A stretch of DNA of 31,894 nt from an uncultured Collinsella sp. GTDB taxonomy: Bacteria > Actinomycetota > Coriobacteriia > Coriobacteriales > Coriobacteriaceae. The position numbers and the translations under genes are program-made. The stretch is from contig CABUWA010000006.1 of assembly GCA_902495085.1 (NCBI GenBank), positions 1 to 31,894 on the forward strand, written 5' to 3'. The notes beneath the pieces are model-generated. The model saw only the letters and a list, made by a program, of their open reading frames with translations. It was not told where the DNA came from and did no database searches. This document shows, piece by piece, positions 30,528-31,894 of the stretch (position 1 is the first letter of the stretch; each line of letters starts with the position of its first letter).

Positions 30528-31894
30528 ATGAAACGTCTTAAAGCGTCTGCTGCTTTGGTTTGTACGCTATTGATGGGCTGGTCGCAAATCATTCAGCCTT
30601 ACAGCGCGTATGCGCTGTCGGTCCAGGCCGCCGCTGCTTCGCAGTCGGTCTCGCAAACATCGAACGAGTACGAATCTCAAGGTGCAAGCTCTCAGGGAGC
30701 GCAGGACGATGCCTCGGGTTCTCAGGGTGTAACCGAATGGTATGGTGACGATGCAAATGCTGCTCGTCCTGATGGGGGTGTAGACTCTGATTCAGGCGAA
30801 CAGCCTGGAATTGGCATCGAAGAGTCTCGTGTTGACGAGTCAAACGGTGAAGCCCCAACCGATGATTCCACTGAAATGAATTCCTGCGAAGCCGACTCTT
30901 TGGAACCGAACTCTTGGCGTTTCGAAAACGGCGTGCTTATCGATTCTGACAATGGCGACATCGATGCGCAGTCTTTAACTGACGATCCTTTGCCCAATGG
31001 CGCTGTTGCGCGCGGCATCGATGTCAGCAATCATCAAGGAACTGTTGATTGGAATAAGGTTAAGGCCGCGGGGATTGATTTTGCCATTCTCAAGGTCGGT
31101 CCGGTTTACGGAAAACCTGACGATTCTTTTGAAAGGAACGCTGCTGAATGTGAACGCCTCGGCATTCCTTATGGCGTGTATTACTACTCCTACGCCCGTT
31201 CTGTAGAGGATGCCAATAAAGAGGCCGACAGGACACTTGCTTGGCTCGGCGGCCATCATCCGTCGCTTCCCGTTTATTATGATCTTGAGGATAGCTATAT
31301 CTTGCAAGATCCGGATTTCAGCAAGGATAAGCTTACCCAGATTGCGCAGGCTTTTTGCAACCGTATGGAGGCCGTTGGCTTTAAGTCGGGTATCTATGCG
31401 AACCTTAACTGGCTTAACAACTACCTGAATTCTCCGTCGTTGAGCGGTTATGACCATTGGGTCGCTCAATATAATTGGCGTTGCGATTATGCTGGCAGCT
31501 ACAGTTTCTGGCAGTATTCAAGCAGTGGCAATGTCCCGGGCGTCAACGGACGCTGTGACATGAACTACTGCTTCAACGGTTCTCTTCTCAACGTAGATGA
31601 CAGCAAGATGCATATTCAGTATGAGGCGCATGTCTCGAATATTGGCTGGATGAGCAGCAAGCGCGACGGATCTACGGCTGGCACAACGGGGCAGTCTAAA
31701 TCAGTGGAGGATCTTAAGGTCAGCATCTTGAATCCCGTTGAAGATGGCTCTGTGCAAATTAACGCCAATGTAAGTGGCGTCGGCTGGCAGGGCTGGGACA
31801 CCCCCTCGGCCTCCGAGGGCGGCACCACCGGCCAGGGCCGCGCCGTCGAGGCCGTGCGCCTGAGGCTCACGGGCTCCCTCGCCAAGGACTACGA
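30528..31894 (+). CDS. Secreted GH25 lysozyme with ChW repeats (3' end outside)
   Basis: The open frame runs off the window; 455 codons are visible. Residues 1-29 are a signal peptide (MKRLKASAALVCTLLMGWSQ onward), about 30-155 an acidic Ser-rich linker. The GH25 muramidase domain runs from about 162 to 355: ARGIDVSNHQGTVDWNKVKA (D165) and VYYDLEDSY (D252, E254, the catalytic pair), then HWVAQYNW and FWQYSSSG. Two ChW repeats begin near 365 (EAHVSNIGWMSS, NANVSGVGWQGW). It would cut the glycan backbone while its neighbour cuts stem peptides. ATG follows GGGGGA. The last 100 bases turn abruptly GC-rich. Confidence 0.9.
   Translation, partial: MKRLKASAALVCTLLMGWSQIIQPYSAYALSVQAAAASQSVSQTSNEYESQGASSQGAQDDASGSQGVTEWYGDDANAARPDGGVDSDSGEQPGIGIEESRVDESNGEAPTDDSTEMNSCEADSLEPNSWRFENGVLIDSDNGDIDAQSLTDDPLPNGAVARGIDVSNHQGTVDWNKVKAAGIDFAILKVGPVYGKPDDSFERNAAECERLGIPYGVYYYSYARSVEDANKEADRTLAWLGGHHPSLPVYYDLEDSYILQDPDFSKDKLTQIAQAFCNRMEAVGFKSGIYANLNWLNNYLNSPSLSGYDHWVAQYNWRCDYAGSYSFWQYSSSGNVPGVNGRCDMNYCFNGSLLNVDDSKMHIQYEAHVSNIGWMSSKRDGSTAGTTGQSKSVEDLKVSILNPVEDGSVQINANVSGVGWQGWDTPSASEGGTTGQGRAVEAVRLRLTGSLAKDY

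Overview
The window looks like a piece of chromosome from a Collinsella-type gut actinobacterium (Coriobacteriia). The clues are high but uneven GC content, frequent GTG/TTG starts, a suf Fe-S cluster locus beside an Rrf2 regulator, xPxTG surface proteins, secreted hydrolases with ChW repeats (clostridial hydrophobic with conserved W), and Coriobacteria-like IS families. The genus is inferred from recognised protein styles, not from a search. I saw no rRNA, tRNA or CRISPR array.

Layout. (1) 1-1039: the 5' part of sufC on the minus strand, divergent from an Rrf2 regulator with a three-cysteine Fe-S motif and two 31-bp palindromic operators. (2) 1179-4956: a sortase-anchored secreted protein with a lysozyme-like domain, a terminator, and a degenerate AAA-ATPase_like/PD-(D/E)XK protein. 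(3) 4934-14337: a surface-polysaccharide locus. On the minus strand are a galactofuranosyltransferase-like GT2 and an acyltransferase-3 membrane protein. On the plus strand is a run of five GT2 genes, the last with two GT-A domains. Two of the GT genes share a 241-bp tract that is about 97.5% identical. (4) 14338-17646: an accessory region with a fragment of an ATPase gene, a broken RhuM-Fic gene, an intact relative of that ATPase, a broken XRE regulator, and an intact cytoplasmic trypsin-like protease.

(5) 17643-26255: a graveyard of mobile elements (IS256, IS3, ISL3, IS30, IS110 and IS1595 pieces). Among them lie the 3' end of a BREX pglX methyltransferase gene, two unrecognised genes, and an intact two-gene operon of an HNH nuclease and a minimal nucleotidyltransferase whose ATG and TGA overlap. 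The IS1595 element has both 25-bp inverted repeats, a frameshifted transposase and a RelB/DinJ-type antitoxin inside its ends. A DUF4869 protein abuts its right end. (6) 26720-31894: a structured-looking non-coding stretch, then two secreted cell-wall hydrolases: an NlpC/P60 protein with fifteen ChW repeats and a GH25 lysozyme with ChW repeats that runs off the window. Base composition changes abruptly inside both genes, as if ChW modules had been exchanged.

How it fits together. Regions 3 and 6 build and remodel the cell surface. Regions 4-5 are a defence/mobile island in which most systems are decayed (BREX, RhuM-Fic, XRE) but the HNH-nucleotidyltransferase pair, the protease and the ATPase are intact. 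The HNH-nucleotidyltransferase operon is the best candidate for an undescribed system. By analogy with HEPN-MNT it could be a nuclease toxin held in check by nucleotidylation, but that is inference.
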